A stretch of 64,000 bases of DNA, from the NCBI GenBank assembly GCA_900119285.1, contig FPIT01000013.1, forward strand, positions 1 to 64,000, given 5' to 3'. The notes below the pieces were generated by a model, which ran no database searches, was not told the origin of the DNA, and was given only the letters and a program-made list of their open reading frames with translations. The DNA is from Prevotellaceae bacterium HUN156 (GTDB taxonomy: Bacteria; Bacteroidota; Bacteroidia; Bacteroidales; Bacteroidaceae). The stretch's first letter is position 1. Every line of letters begins with the position of its first letter. Of the stretch, positions 8,461 to 18,299 are shown one piece after another. Both the position numbers and the translations under genes were made by a program.

Positions 8461-9621
8461 ATGATACACCAACGGTTTACACTACGCCAGCTGAACATGA
8501 TGGTACACGATGCCATTGAGATGCAACTATCTGACGAATATTGGGTAGAGGCTGAGTTGTCAGAGTGCCGTGAACGAAGTGGGCATTGTTATATGGAGCT
8601 GATAGAAAAAGACGAGCAGACCAACACTCCAATAGCCCGTGCTTCTGCCAAATGCTGGCGACAGACATGGCAGATGGTGCAACCCCACTTTGAGCATATT
8701 ACAGGCCAGCCCTTGCATGCCGGTCTAAAGGTATTGCTTCGTGTCTATGCTCAGTTTCACGAAACATTTGGTTTCTCTTGGATTGTCACCGACATTGATC
8801 CTACCTACACGATTGGTGATATGGCTCGTCGCCGACAGGAGATTATCCGTCAGCTGAAGGAAGAAGGTGTCTTCGATCTACAACGCGAACTACAACTTCC
8901 ACTTTTCACACAACGCATCGCCGTTATCTCTGCTAAAGGTGCTGCTGGCTACGGAGACTTCTGCCGTCAATTAGAAGAGAATGAATATGGCTTTAAGTTC
9001 CAAGTTACGCTTTTCCCTGCCGTCATGCAGGGCGAACAGGTAGAACATAGCCTCATTGCGGCATTGGAAAAGATTTATGATTATCAATTTGATTGTGTCG
9101 TCATCATTCGCGGTGGTGGTGCCACTGCCGATCTTAGTGGTTTCGACACGTTAGCATTAGCAGAGAATGTGGCACAATTTCCATTACCTATCATTACGGG
9201 TATTGGCCATGACCGCGATGAGAGCATTCTCGATATGGTAAGCCATACACGTGTCAAGACACCCACAGCTGCAGCCACCCTGCTTATTGATCGTTTGGCA
9301 AGTATTTGGCAACGACTTGAAAATGCACAACAACGCATCCGCATGGTGCAACGTCTGTTCAGTGAGCAGCATCACCATCTTGACCTTTTGCAGAATCGTC
9401 TCTCGATAGCCATAGAGCGCATTATGACACATCAAAAGCATCGTGTCAGTCAACTAGAACTGCAACTACAAAGTTTCGACCCACAAATACTGCTTGGTCG
9501 CGGCTACAGTATCACACTGCACAATGGTCGTGCAGTGCGCAATCCGCAGGAGCTCAAGCCTGGCGACGAAATTGAAACCAGAGTCGAGAAAGGAGTCATC
9601 ATATCAACGGTAAAACAATAA
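8461..9621 (+). CDS. xseA: Exodeoxyribonuclease VII large subunit
   Basis: XseA is the catalytic subunit of exonuclease VII, which degrades single-stranded DNA from both ends in repair and recombination. The 386-residue protein has an N-terminal OB-fold (FTLRQLNMMVHDAIEMQL), the catalytic domain with RIAVISAKGAAGYGDFCRQL and VVIIRGGGATADLSGFD, then PIITGIGHDRDESILD, a helical stretch, and the usual GRGYSITLHNG near the end. It is shorter than the roughly 450 residues of E. coli XseA, mainly in the coiled-coil region. ATG at 8461 is chosen over a TTG two codons upstream. xseB follows after six bases. Confidence 0.95.
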   Translation: MIHQRFTLRQLNMMVHDAIEMQLSDEYWVEAELSECRERSGHCYMELIEKDEQTNTPIARASAKCWRQTWQMVQPHFEHITGQPLHAGLKVLLRVYAQFHETFGFSWIVTDIDPTYTIGDMARRRQEIIRQLKEEGVFDLQRELQLPLFTQRIAVISAKGAAGYGDFCRQLEENEYGFKFQVTLFPAVMQGEQVEHSLIAALEKIYDYQFDCVVIIRGGGATADLSGFDTLALAENVAQFPLPIITGIGHDRDESILDMVSHTRVKTPTAAATLLIDRLASIWQRLENAQQRIRMVQRLFSEQHHHLDLLQNRLSIAIERIMTHQKHRVSQLELQLQSFDPQILLGRGYSITLHNGRAVRNPQELKPGDEIETRVEKGVIISTVKQ

Positions 9622-9627
9622 GAAGCT

Positions 9628-9822
9628 ATGAATGAGAATGTGAAATACGAAGAGGCGCTGGCTCAACTTGAGACCATTGTCCGTAAGATGGAGAACAACG
9701 AATATACGATTGATGAGCTGACGGTGCAACTCAAGACCGCCCAACAACTCATTAAGTTATGTCGTGATAAACTAACAAAGACTGAAGCCGACCTTTTAAA
9801 AGAACAAGCTGAAGCTCAATGA
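9628..9822 (+). CDS. xseB: Exodeoxyribonuclease VII small subunit
   Basis: A 64-residue helical protein with the family pattern YEEALAQLETIVRKMENNE near the N-terminus. XseB subunits bind along the coiled coil of XseA to form active exonuclease VII. It follows xseA by six bases, in the order and spacing expected of the pair. Confidence 0.93.
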   Translation: MNENVKYEEALAQLETIVRKMENNEYTIDELTVQLKTAQQLIKLCRDKLTKTEADLLKEQAEAQ

Positions 9823-9887
9823 GTGGAACTTTTCCATTACAATGGTAGCCAAAATCATCGAATATAAAACACTTTTCAAGCGTTTTT

Positions 9888-9919
9888 TTTGCACATCCGC
9901 AAGATTTTGATTACTTTTG
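9888..9919 (+). promoter_or_regulatory. Promoter of ilvE
   Basis: TTTG (9888-9891), a 20-bp spacer and TACTTTTG (9912-9919), about 45 bases before the ilvE start. The gap between xseB and ilvE holds nothing else apparent. Confidence 0.65.
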
Positions 9920-9963
9920 CGTCCAAAATCACTTAGTATAGAAACATCAAAACACAATAGATT

Positions 9964-10980
9964 ATGAAGAATTTAGACTGGGCTAACTTGTCGTTCGGTT
10001 ATATGAAGACCGACTACAACGTACGCTGTTACTATCGTGACGGCAAATGGGGCGAGATTGAAGTAAGCTCCGACGAGTATCTGAAAATGCACATGGCAGC
10101 AACTTGTCTGCACTATGGTCAGGAGGCTTTCGAAGGACTGAAGGCTTATCGCTGCAAGGATGGCAAGGTGCGTATTTTCCGTGTTGAAGAGAATGCAGCC
10201 CGTCTGCAGAGCACTTGCCGTGGCATTCTGATGCCCGAACTGCCCACAGAACTTTTCGTTGAGATGGTAAAGAAGGTGGTACGCCTCAACCAAGAGTGGA
10301 TACCAACCTATGAGAGTGGCGCTACACTCTACATCCGTCCACTGCTCATCGGAACTAGTGCTCAGGTAGGTGTTCATCCTGCCAAGGAATACTGTTTCCT
10401 TATCTTCGTAACTCCTGTAGGCCCATACTTCAAGGGCGGTTTTTCAAGCAATCCTTATGTAATCGTTCGTGACTACGACCGCTCAGCTCCCCTCGGAACT
10501 GGTAAATATAAGGTAGGTGGCAACTATGCTGCATCGCTCTTCGCCAACAATCTGGCTCACGAAAAGGGTTATGCCTGCGAGTTCTACCTTGACGCAAAAG
10601 AGAAAAAATATATCGACGAGTGTGGTGCCGCCAACTTCTTCGGCATCAAGAACAACACTTATATCACCCCAAAGTCTACCTCTATCCTACCCTCTATTAC
10701 AAACAAGTCACTGATGCAGGTTGCAGAAGACTTAGGTATGAAGGTGGAACGTCGCCCTATTCCTGAAGAGGAATTGGAGACTTTCGAAGAGGCTGGTGCT
10801 TGCGGAACAGCTGCTGTTATCAGCCCAATTTCCTATATTGATGACCTTGACACTGGCAAACGCTATTCATTCGGTGAGAAGCCAGGCCCCGTATCAAAGA
10901 AACTGTTTGATACTCTGCGTGGCATTCAGTATGGTGAGATTGAGGATAAGCATGGTTGGACAACGGTAGTTATTGAGTAA
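9964..10980 (+). CDS. ilvE: Branched-chain amino acid aminotransferase
   Basis: IlvE is a pyridoxal-phosphate enzyme that carries out the last step of leucine, isoleucine and valine synthesis. The 338-residue protein is a fold-type IV aminotransferase of the longer (type II) kind. HYGQEAFEGLKAYR is near residue 50, YIRPLLIGT near 123, and the PLP lysine is expected at Lys183 in KVGGNYAAS, followed by ECGAANFF and the cofactor-binding GTAAVISPI. It has its own promoter; trmB follows in the same direction. Confidence 0.95.
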   Translation: MKNLDWANLSFGYMKTDYNVRCYYRDGKWGEIEVSSDEYLKMHMAATCLHYGQEAFEGLKAYRCKDGKVRIFRVEENAARLQSTCRGILMPELPTELFVEMVKKVVRLNQEWIPTYESGATLYIRPLLIGTSAQVGVHPAKEYCFLIFVTPVGPYFKGGFSSNPYVIVRDYDRSAPLGTGKYKVGGNYAASLFANNLAHEKGYACEFYLDAKEKKYIDECGAANFFGIKNNTYITPKSTSILPSITNKSLMQVAEDLGMKVERRPIPEEELETFEEAGACGTAAVISPISYIDDLDTGKRYSFGEKPGPVSKKLFDTLRGIQYGEIEDKHGWTTVVIE

Positions 10981-11011
10981 AATAAAGTAAAAGGATTAAA
11001 AATAGAAAACT

Positions 11012-11782
11012 TTGGGAAAAGGAAAGCTGGCGAAATTCGCCGACATGGAGACTTATGAGAACGTGTTCCAGTACCCTTATTCGGTAGTGGAGCATGTTCC
11101 TTTTGAGATGCAGGGCCACTGGCACGAACAGTACTTCCACAATCAGAACCCTATCGTATTGGAATTAGGTTGTGGTAAGGGAGAATATACCGTAGAGTTG
11201 GCAAAGCTCTATCCGAACATGAATTTCATCGGTGTTGACATCAAGGGAGCCCGCATGTGGACTGGAGCAACACAAGCCATCAATGAAGGACTAAAGAACG
11301 TAGCTTTCCTTCGTACCAATATTGAGATTATTGAACGTTTCTTCGCTCCTGGTGAGGTACATGAGATTTGGCTCACCTTCTCTGATCCTCAGATGAAGAA
11401 CCCTCGTAAGCGTCTCACATCGACATGGTTCATGAATCGCTATCGTAAGTTTCTCATCAACGATGGCATCATACACCTCAAAACCGATTCTAACTTCCTT
11501 TTCACCTATACTACTTATATGGTGGAGAAGAACCACCTTCCCGTCATATTCCACACCACAGACCTCTATCATGATGACCGCATTGATGAGGAGACAAAAA
11601 AGATTCTATCAATCCAGACCTATTATGAGGGTATGTGGATAGAGCGTGGGTTGAATATCAAGTACCAAAAATTCCGCTTACCTCAGGATGGTATACTTGA
11701 AGAGCCTGACGTAGAAATCGAACTCGACGACTACCGCTCCTACCATCGCGACAAACGCAGTTCTAAGGATAAGGCAAAGTAA
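11012..11782 (+). CDS. trmB: tRNA (guanine-N7-)-methyltransferase
   Basis: TrmB methylates guanosine 46 of tRNA using S-adenosylmethionine. The 256-residue protein shows the SAM-binding motif [16 protein letters not shown] near residue 50, [15 protein letters not shown], and the family motif [19 protein letters not shown] near 125. The start is a TTG codon. It is preferred over the ATG eleven codons downstream because the resulting [15 protein letters not shown] matches the conserved N-terminus of Bacteroidales TrmB. The gene runs with ilvE and the Mrp-like ATPase in one direction, with gaps of 31 and 48 bases. Confidence 0.93.
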   Translation: MGKGKLAKFADMETYENVFQYPYSVVEHVPFEMQGHWHEQYFHNQNPIVLELGCGKGEYTVELAKLYPNMNFIGVDIKGARMWTGATQAINEGLKNVAFLRTNIEIIERFFAPGEVHEIWLTFSDPQMKNPRKRLTSTWFMNRYRKFLINDGIIHLKTDSNFLFTYTTYMVEKNHLPVIFHTTDLYHDDRIDEETKKILSIQTYYEGMWIERGLNIKYQKFRLPQDGILEEPDVEIELDDYRSYHRDKRSSKDKAK

Positions 11783-11830
11783 AAGATAAAAAAGAAAAGA
11801 GGTATAAAGGAAAGAACGTAAAAAAGTTAG

Positions 11831-12934
11831 ATGCAAATGCAATTATATCCGAAAATGATTATGGATGCCTTGGCTACGGTGACGTATGCAGGCACAAAGA
11901 AGAACTTAGTGGAAAGCGAGATGGTGGCAGATCAGCCCGCCATCAATGGAAATAAAGTTATTGTGGTACTTGAATTCCCACGTGACACGGATCCATTTCT
12001 TAAATCTACAGTGAAGGCTGCCGAGGCTGCCATTAAATATCATTGCGGCAAAGATGTAGAAGTGGAGATTCAAACCGAATTTAAGTCAAAGCCACGTCCT
12101 GAAGTAGGAAAACTGCTGCCACAGGTAAAGAACGTGATTGCCGTAAGTAGTGGCAAAGGCGGTGTAGGTAAAAGTACCGTTTCGGCAAACTTGGCTATCG
12201 CTTTAGCTCGCCTTGGTTATAAGGTAGGACTGTTAGACTGCGACATCTTCGGTCCGTCAATGCCCAAGATGTTCCATGTAGAGGATGCACGTCCTTACGC
12301 TGTTGAGAAAGACGGTAGACAACTGATTGAACCAGTAGAGGCATATGGTGTAAAAATGCTATCTATCGGTTTCTTTGTTAATCCAGACACGGCAACGTTG
12401 TGGCGCGGTGGCATGGCTACTAATGCACTGAAACAGTTGATTGCCGATGCTGATTGGGGAGAATTAGACTACTTTATTCTCGACACCCCTCCAGGAACCA
12501 GCGACATTCACCTGACACTTTTGCAGACATTGGCAATCACAGGAGCAGTCATCGTATCAACACCTCAGCAGGTTGCACTGGCCGATGCTCGCAAAGGTAT
12601 CGACATGTACCGTAACGAGAAAGTCAACGTGCCCATCCTTGGACTCATTGAGAATATGGCATGGTTTACACCAGCAGAACTACCAGAGAACAAATATTTT
12701 ATCTTCGGAAAAGAAGGTTGTAAGCAGCTGGCTGAAGAGATGAATGTTCCCTTGTTGGCACAGATTCCACTCGTTCAGGGCATCTGCGATAGTGGCGACA
12801 AAGGCGAACCTGCTGCACTAAACAGTGAGACAGCGACAGGCTTGGCATTCATCAATTTGGCACAAGCCGTAGTAACTGTAGTTAATCGTCGTAACAAAGA
12901 ACAAGCACCTACACAGATCGTGGGCTTGAAATAA
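11831..12934 (+). CDS. Mrp/ApbC-type iron-sulfur carrier ATPase
   Basis: A 367-residue P-loop protein of the Mrp/NBP35/ApbC family, scaffolds that pass Fe-S clusters to target proteins. An N-terminal MIP18-like domain (about residues 5-90) comes first. The ATPase follows, with the deviant Walker A SGKGGVGKST at 107-116, LLDCDIFGPSMPKMF, and FILDTPPGTSDIHLTL. The CxxC pair that binds the bridging cluster in E. coli Mrp is not present: the matching stretch reads ENMAWFTPAELPENKYFIFG. So the cluster-binding mode may differ. The family call is firm; the carrier role is from the family. Confidence 0.9.
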   Translation: MQMQLYPKMIMDALATVTYAGTKKNLVESEMVADQPAINGNKVIVVLEFPRDTDPFLKSTVKAAEAAIKYHCGKDVEVEIQTEFKSKPRPEVGKLLPQVKNVIAVSSGKGGVGKSTVSANLAIALARLGYKVGLLDCDIFGPSMPKMFHVEDARPYAVEKDGRQLIEPVEAYGVKMLSIGFFVNPDTATLWRGGMATNALKQLIADADWGELDYFILDTPPGTSDIHLTLLQTLAITGAVIVSTPQQVALADARKGIDMYRNEKVNVPILGLIENMAWFTPAELPENKYFIFGKEGCKQLAEEMNVPLLAQIPLVQGICDSGDKGEPAALNSETATGLAFINLAQAVVTVVNRRNKEQAPTQIVGLK

Positions 12935-12969
12935 CAAATTTTCCCTCAACCAACAAAAAACGAAAAGAA

Positions 12970-13866
12970 ATGAAGAAACTTCTAACACTCAGCATGATGC
13001 TGATGGTGACTGTATTAGCGCAGGCCCAGTTGAAAGTATTCCCTACCCTAAAAAAGGGATTGGAGAAAGTTTACGTTAGCAATGGCACAGTATCACTCCC
13101 AGGACAGACTGACATGGTACTCACCACAGAGACCAAGTACACCGTTAGTGATGCTACTGCCGATGGCTATATTATAGATATGGTAACCACAAGCGTTAGC
13201 AGTACTGCCACAGCGCAAAACATTACAGGAAAGCTTTTACAAGCATCACAAGAGATGGTGAAAGGCCTTGTTATCCGCGTAGCCACCGACAAGAATGGTA
13301 AGTTGGTTAAAATTGCTAACTACGATGAGTTAAGCAAGGCAATTGAAAAAAGCTGTCAGGTACTTATCAACAAGCTCTACGAGATGCAACCAGAGATTAA
13401 GGACGCGCTACCTGAAGAGGCGCTGAAGTCTCAGTTCAAAGAGAGTGTTACCGAGGAGGCTCTTCTCAACGGTCTCAAGAGTACTTCAAGTCCACTCATG
13501 CTTTTCGGAAAGACTATCATGACTGGTGCTCAAGAGGATGCCCTCAATGAATCAGGTATGAAGATGAAGCGCATGTACTTTGTTAATGGTCGTTCTGTCA
13601 CCAGCAGCGCTACGCTAAACATGACGAAAGAGGATATTAAGAAACTTATCCTTGCACAGGTAGAAAAGATGGCTCCCGAACAGGCAGACATGATGAAGGA
13701 GAGCATCGACCAGCTGATGGATAGCGGTATGCTGAAAATAGAAGCAAAAGAGACTGCAACTTACGAACTGGCAGATGACAACTGGCCCAAGAAGATGGAA
13801 GTTGAAGTTGTCAACGAAAGTGCAGGACAGAAGAACGTCAGCAAAACGACAACAATACTTAAATAA
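12970..13866 (+). CDS. Secreted protein of unknown function
   Basis: A 298-residue protein with a clear signal peptide (MKKLLTLSMMLMVTVLAQAQ) that should be cut by signal peptidase I, so it is periplasmic or outer-membrane associated. The mature part is rich in Lys, Thr and Glu and alternates beta-like and helical stretches, with no cysteines forming an obvious pattern beyond one or two. I recognise no catalytic motif. It is the last gene of the plus-strand run and is followed at once by a strong terminator. Confidence 0.8.
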   Translation: MKKLLTLSMMLMVTVLAQAQLKVFPTLKKGLEKVYVSNGTVSLPGQTDMVLTTETKYTVSDATADGYIIDMVTTSVSSTATAQNITGKLLQASQEMVKGLVIRVATDKNGKLVKIANYDELSKAIEKSCQVLINKLYEMQPEIKDALPEEALKSQFKESVTEEALLNGLKSTSSPLMLFGKTIMTGAQEDALNESGMKMKRMYFVNGRSVTSSATLNMTKEDIKKLILAQVEKMAPEQADMMKESIDQLMDSGMLKIEAKETATYELADDNWPKKMEVEVVNESAGQKNVSKTTTILK

Positions 13867-13894
13867 AAAAGGGAGCCAAATGGCTCCTTTTTTT
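13865..13894 (+). terminator. Bidirectional intrinsic terminator
   Basis: Stem GGAGCC-AAAT-GGCTCC (13872-13887) with an A-run before it and a T-run after it, so it can end transcripts from both sides. It separates the plus-strand secreted-protein gene from the convergent lpdA. Confidence 0.85.
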
Positions 13895-13917
13895 ATTTTA
13901 AATTCAAGAACGCTCTT

Positions 13918-15153
13918 TTAGAAAGGTGCCTTCAGAATCTCACCCAAAGTGGGATGGATATGTATCATATCCTGCAACTGAGAAACTGTTGTATCACGAC
14001 ACATCAGTACACTGACCTCTTGTACAATATCTGCTGCATGAGCACCATAGGCATGACAACCAAGGATGAGTCCATTATCAACAGAAGAAAACAGTTTGAG
14101 CATACCTTCCGTCTCGTTCATCGCCAAAGCCTTACCATTGGCACGCCAGAAAGCCTTATGGCATTCGTAGTTGACTCCTTGTTCTTTCAACTGGTCTTCA
14201 GTTGGACCTACACAAGCAGCCTCAGGCTCTGTAAAGATGGCTGCAGGCATAATATTGAAGCGAATATTGTCTGTCTTACCAAGAATATGATTCACTGCAT
14301 GCACAGCCTGCATCTCTGCAGCATGTGCTAACATCTGCTTGCCATTGACATCACCGATAGCATAAATATTACCTAATGCTGACAGTTGATAATTACTATC
14401 TACAGGAATTGTACCATTGGGAGCCAGCGTAATACCAGCTGCCTCAACATTCAATCCTTCGGTACGAGGTTTTCGTCCCGTAGCCATCAAGATGGCATCG
14501 GCATCAAGGTCAGCAACATTCTCTACAGCCGTCTTCATCTTAAAAGTGATGCCACGCTTTTCCAGCAACTTGCGCAAACGTTTAGCAATATCACTGTCAA
14601 GCGCAGGCAGACATTCCTTCAAATACTCTATCACTGTCACCTCAGATCCAAAGCGTTGGAATACGCTAGCGAACTCCATACCAATAACGCCAGCACCAAT
14701 GATGCAGAGTTTCTTAGGAAGAGTTTCAAGCTGTAAGAGGCCCGTACTATCTACCACACGTGGGTCATCAACGCCCTTAATAGGCAGCCACTTGGTTTCA
14801 GAACCCGTAGCGATGATAATATTCTTTGCGGTAACAATATCACCGCCTACAGAACAACTACACGTATCAACAAAAGAAGCCTTGCCCCTCATCAGCGTAA
14901 TATTTGGATGGGAGAGAATACCCTCCACCCCACTACGCAACTGAGAAACAACAGTAATCATACGCTCACGAGCCTCAGCAAACGAAGTCGAATGTACATA
15001 GGTCTTCGTAGGAATACAGCCTCGATTGAGACAGGTTCCTCCAACTTCATCTTCTTCGACTATCACCACCTGCAGGCCCTGCTTAGCGGCATATTCAGCG
15101 GCGCGGTAGCCACCAGGCCCCGCGCCGATGATTAAGAGATCCGTTTTATTCAT
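13918..15153 (-). CDS. lpdA: Dihydrolipoyl dehydrogenase
   Basis: This flavoprotein reoxidises dihydrolipoyl groups with NAD+, here as the L-protein of the glycine cleavage system. The 411-residue protein has the FAD motif LLIIGAGPGGYRAAEYA, the redox-active pair Cys41/Cys46 in GGTCLNRGCIPTK, the NAD motif CIIGAGVIGMEFASVF, the second FAD motif NIYAIGDVNG, and the C-terminal catalytic HIHPTLGE. It is shorter than most (450-470) but nothing essential is missing. The start at MNKTDLLII is used; longer frames overlap gcvPB, 13 bases upstream. Its place at the end of the gcv operon indicates a role in glycine cleavage. Confidence 0.93.
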   Translation of the reverse strand: MNKTDLLIIGAGPGGYRAAEYAAKQGLQVVIVEEDEVGGTCLNRGCIPTKTYVHSTSFAEARERMITVVSQLRSGVEGILSHPNITLMRGKASFVDTCSCSVGGDIVTAKNIIIATGSETKWLPIKGVDDPRVVDSTGLLQLETLPKKLCIIGAGVIGMEFASVFQRFGSEVTVIEYLKECLPALDSDIAKRLRKLLEKRGITFKMKTAVENVADLDADAILMATGRKPRTEGLNVEAAGITLAPNGTIPVDSNYQLSALGNIYAIGDVNGKQMLAHAAEMQAVHAVNHILGKTDNIRFNIMPAAIFTEPEAACVGPTEDQLKEQGVNYECHKAFWRANGKALAMNETEGMLKLFSSVDNGLILGCHAYGAHAADIVQEVSVLMCRDTTVSQLQDMIHIHPTLGEILKAPF

Positions 15154-15166
15154 TAGACATTGAATA

Positions 15167-16573
15167 TTATGCTTCCGCCTGGAGTTGGCGATAAGTTGTA
15201 ACTGGATGCTTGGCAGCCAACACATCATCCACACGACCGATAGGCGTGGTATGCGGTGCCGTCTTCACTAACTCAGGATCATTCTTCGCCTCCTCAGCAA
15301 TCTTACGCATCACCTCGATAAAGGCATCAATAGTATCCTTCGACTCATTCTCCGTAGGCTCTATCATGAGACTCTCATGGAATAAGAGTGGGAAATAAAT
15401 CGTAGGTGCATGGTAGCCATAATCAAGCAAACGCTTAGCAACATCCATTGTAGTTACACCCGTTGACTTATCCTTCAGACCATCAAACACGAACTCATGT
15501 TTACAAAGACCTTCAATAGGCAACTCATAAACATCCTTCAGCGACTCTTTAATATAATTGGCATTGAGCGTAGCCAAAGGACCTACCATCTTGACATTTT
15601 CACGTCCAAGCGAAAGAATGTAAGCATAAGCACGCATCATCACACCAAAGTTGCCATAATAGGGTGAAACGAAGGGGAAATACTCCTGCAAACCTTCACG
15701 AACTCCGACAGGACCAGCACCAGGACCGCCACCGCCATGAGGTGTAGAGAATGTCTTGTGCAGATTGATATGCATCACGTCAAATCCCATATCACCAGGA
15801 CGACAAGCGCCCAACATCGGGTTGAGGTTTGCACCATCATAATACATCAATCCGCCTGCATCATGAATTAGTTTGGTTATTTCAGGAATATCATGCTCAA
15901 AGATACCCAGTGTGTTAGGATTGGTCATCATCATCGCAGCGATGTTTGGACCTTCCTGTTCTACCAGTCTCTTCAGGTCTTCCAAATCAACTAAGCCATT
16001 GGCATTAGATTTCACCTCAACAATTTCCAAACCACAAACGGCAGCCGAAGCAGGATTAGTACCATGAGCACTGTCAGGCACAATAACCTTCTTGCGCTGC
16101 ATGTCTCCACGAGAACGATGATAGTTATCGATAACCATCAGTCCTGTCAACTCGCCATGAGCACCTGCATAAGGCTTAAAAGTAAAGTAGGCCAAGCCAG
16201 TAAGCTTGCATAATGACTTCTCCAACAGTTTTACCAAAGCCAAAGCGCCCTTCACTGTTCCTGTGGACTGCAGAGGATGCAGGTTCTGGAACTGTGGCAG
16301 CGCAGCCATCTCCTCGTTGATCTTTGGATTGTACTTCATCGTACAAGAGCCAAGAGGATAGAAGCCTGTATCCACACCAAAGTTATTATTAGAGAGATTC
16401 GTATAATGGCGCACTACCGTCATCTCGTCACACTCTGGCAACTGAGCATCCTCGGCACGGCGCATCGAAGCAGGAATCTCGTAATCGCCAAAGTTATTCT
16501 TTGGCAGACTGTAGCCTTTACGGCCCTCCTTTGAGAGTTCAAATATTAAATTTCCGTATAATCTATTATTCAT
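15167..16573 (-). CDS. gcvPB: Glycine dehydrogenase (decarboxylating) subunit 2
   Basis: The PLP-binding half of the two-part P-protein, which decarboxylates glycine and loads the aminomethyl group onto GcvH. Of 468 residues, [12 protein letters not shown] (near 72) and the PLP-lysine segment [19 protein letters not shown] are diagnostic, with Lys273 expected to hold PLP. The start overlaps the stop of gcvPA as ATGA, giving equal expression of the two halves. The split P-protein is the usual form in many Firmicutes and some Bacteroidales, whereas E. coli has one large protein. Confidence 0.95.
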   Translation of the reverse strand: MNNRLYGNLIFELSKEGRKGYSLPKNNFGDYEIPASMRRAEDAQLPECDEMTVVRHYTNLSNNNFGVDTGFYPLGSCTMKYNPKINEEMAALPQFQNLHPLQSTGTVKGALALVKLLEKSLCKLTGLAYFTFKPYAGAHGELTGLMVIDNYHRSRGDMQRKKVIVPDSAHGTNPASAAVCGLEIVEVKSNANGLVDLEDLKRLVEQEGPNIAAMMMTNPNTLGIFEHDIPEITKLIHDAGGLMYYDGANLNPMLGACRPGDMGFDVMHINLHKTFSTPHGGGGPGAGPVGVREGLQEYFPFVSPYYGNFGVMMRAYAYILSLGRENVKMVGPLATLNANYIKESLKDVYELPIEGLCKHEFVFDGLKDKSTGVTTMDVAKRLLDYGYHAPTIYFPLLFHESLMIEPTENESKDTIDAFIEVMRKIAEEAKNDPELVKTAPHTTPIGRVDDVLAAKHPVTTYRQLQAEA

Positions 16574-17883
16574 AATGCTGCAATCTTTACGAGTTCATCA
16601 ATTTCTTCTTTTGTACGTTTCTCTGTAACGGCAAAGACAATACCGTTCTCCAGTCTCACACCACCCATGAATCCTGCATCGACAAAACGCTGATAGAGTG
16701 TATCTACATCACCATCGTAAGTTACATAGAACTCATTAAAGAATGGTTGGTCATATACAAGATGGAAGCGTCCGGTCTTCTTCAGCTCATCCCAAAGATA
16801 ATGAGCACCAGCATACGAAAGTTGCGCAGCTTCCTTTAGACCTTGTTTACCCATCAACGACATGTAAATGGTAACGAAAAGCGCCATCAGACTCTGATTA
16901 CTACAGATATTTGAGGTTGCTTTCTGACGACGAATATGCTGTTCGCGAGCCTGCAGTGTCAATACAAAGGCGCGCTGATCGCGATTATCCTTAGTCATAC
17001 CAACAATACGACCAGGCATCTTACGAATCAGTTTCTCTGTACAACACATATAGCCAACATAAGGACCACCAAACTGCATGGGGATACCTAACGACTGACC
17101 ATCGCCCACAGCAATATCTGCGCCCCACTCGCCTGGAGTCTTCAATACTGCAAGGTCGGCAGCGACACAATTCATCATGAAGAGTGCCTTCTGTTCGTGA
17201 CAAGCCTCAGCAAAACCTGTAAAGTCTTCTACGATACCACACATATTAGGCTGTTGTACCATCACGCCAGCCACATCGCCCTTGGCTAATTCAGACTTAA
17301 GGTCTTCAATATCAGTAACACCATTTCTGATGGGTAAGACATTGAGGGTGATACCCTGATGACGGGCATAACATTCCATTACCTTTGCGGTTAAAGGATT
17401 CATCGTACCAGCAATCAGTACACGACGAGCCTTCTTACCTGCAGCAACAGCCATCATCATAGCCTCAGCTGCTGCAGTAGTACCATCATACATAGAGGCA
17501 TTGCTGATGTCCAAGCCTGTCAGTTCTGCCATCATTGATTGATACTCAAAGATATAATGCAGTGTGCCCTGCGAAATCTCTGCCTGATAAGGTGTATAGC
17601 TTGTCAGAAATTCAGAGCGCTGCAATAGTTGTGGAATGACAGACGGTGTATAGTGGTCATAAACGCCCATACCAGCAAAACACGTCAGTTGCTGGTTTTC
17701 GGCGCCTAAAGTTTCAAAGAGCTCACGAACTTCCATCTCGCTCATTTCCGAAGGGAGTTCATAATCACCTCGGAAGCGAATAGATTCAGGGATATCGGCA
17801 TATAAGGCATCAAGAGAGTCGACGCCCACACGTTCCAACATCGCCTTCAGGTCTTCGTCAGTGTGCGGGAAATATTTATACAT
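16570..17883 (-). CDS. gcvPA: Glycine dehydrogenase (decarboxylating) subunit 1
   Basis: The N-terminal half of the split P-protein, 437 residues. It has the opening [13 protein letters not shown], then [38 protein letters not shown] and [17 protein letters not shown], all standard for GcvPA. It does not carry the PLP lysine but completes the active dimer with GcvPB. It lies between gcvH (about 30 bases upstream) and gcvPB (four-base overlap). Confidence 0.95.
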   Translation of the reverse strand: MYKYFPHTDEDLKAMLERVGVDSLDALYADIPESIRFRGDYELPSEMSEMEVRELFETLGAENQQLTCFAGMGVYDHYTPSVIPQLLQRSEFLTSYTPYQAEISQGTLHYIFEYQSMMAELTGLDISNASMYDGTTAAAEAMMMAVAAGKKARRVLIAGTMNPLTAKVMECYARHQGITLNVLPIRNGVTDIEDLKSELAKGDVAGVMVQQPNMCGIVEDFTGFAEACHEQKALFMMNCVAADLAVLKTPGEWGADIAVGDGQSLGIPMQFGGPYVGYMCCTEKLIRKMPGRIVGMTKDNRDQRAFVLTLQAREQHIRRQKATSNICSNQSLMALFVTIYMSLMGKQGLKEAAQLSYAGAHYLWDELKKTGRFHLVYDQPFFNEFYVTYDGDVDTLYQRFVDAGFMGGVRLENGIVFAVTEKRTKEEIDELVKIAAL

Positions 17884-17913
17884 ATATATTAGTTAAGAGT
17901 TGAAAGTTGAGAG

Positions 17914-18294
17914 TTACTTCTCACAGAAAGCAGCGTATGCCTTGGCATCCATCAGTTTGTCCAGTTCAGACTTGTCTGAGATTTCCACCTTGATAATCCA
18001 GTTAGCATAAGCATCACTGTTGATGAGCTCTGGCTGGTCTTCCAACTCCTCATTAACCTCAACGACGACACCTGTAACAGGAGAAATCAGGTCGCTGGCA
18101 GCCTTAACGCTCTCTACTGCACCAAATTCCTCGCCTGCAGACACCTCATCGTCAACCTCTGGCATATCCACATATACCACATTACCCAAAGCATGCTGGG
18201 CATAGTCTGAGATACCGATGATACCGATGTTACCTTCAACCTTTACATACTCGTGTGACTCACTATAGTAGAGTCCTTCCATTACTTTAGCCAT
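17914..18294 (-). CDS. gcvH: Glycine cleavage system H protein
   Basis: The lipoyl carrier that shuttles the aminomethyl group between P-, T- and L-proteins. At 126 residues it has the usual length. The lipoylated lysine is Lys64 within GAVESVKAASDL, preceded by the conserved GNVVYVDMPEVDDEV. It starts five bases after gcvT ends, in one operon with the enzyme (lplA) likely to attach its lipoate. Confidence 0.96.
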   Translation of the reverse strand: MAKVMEGLYYSESHEYVKVEGNIGIIGISDYAQHALGNVVYVDMPEVDDEVSAGEEFGAVESVKAASDLISPVTGVVVEVNEELEDQPELINSDAYANWIIKVEISDKSELDKLMDAKAYAAFCEK

Positions 18295-18299
18295 AGTAT

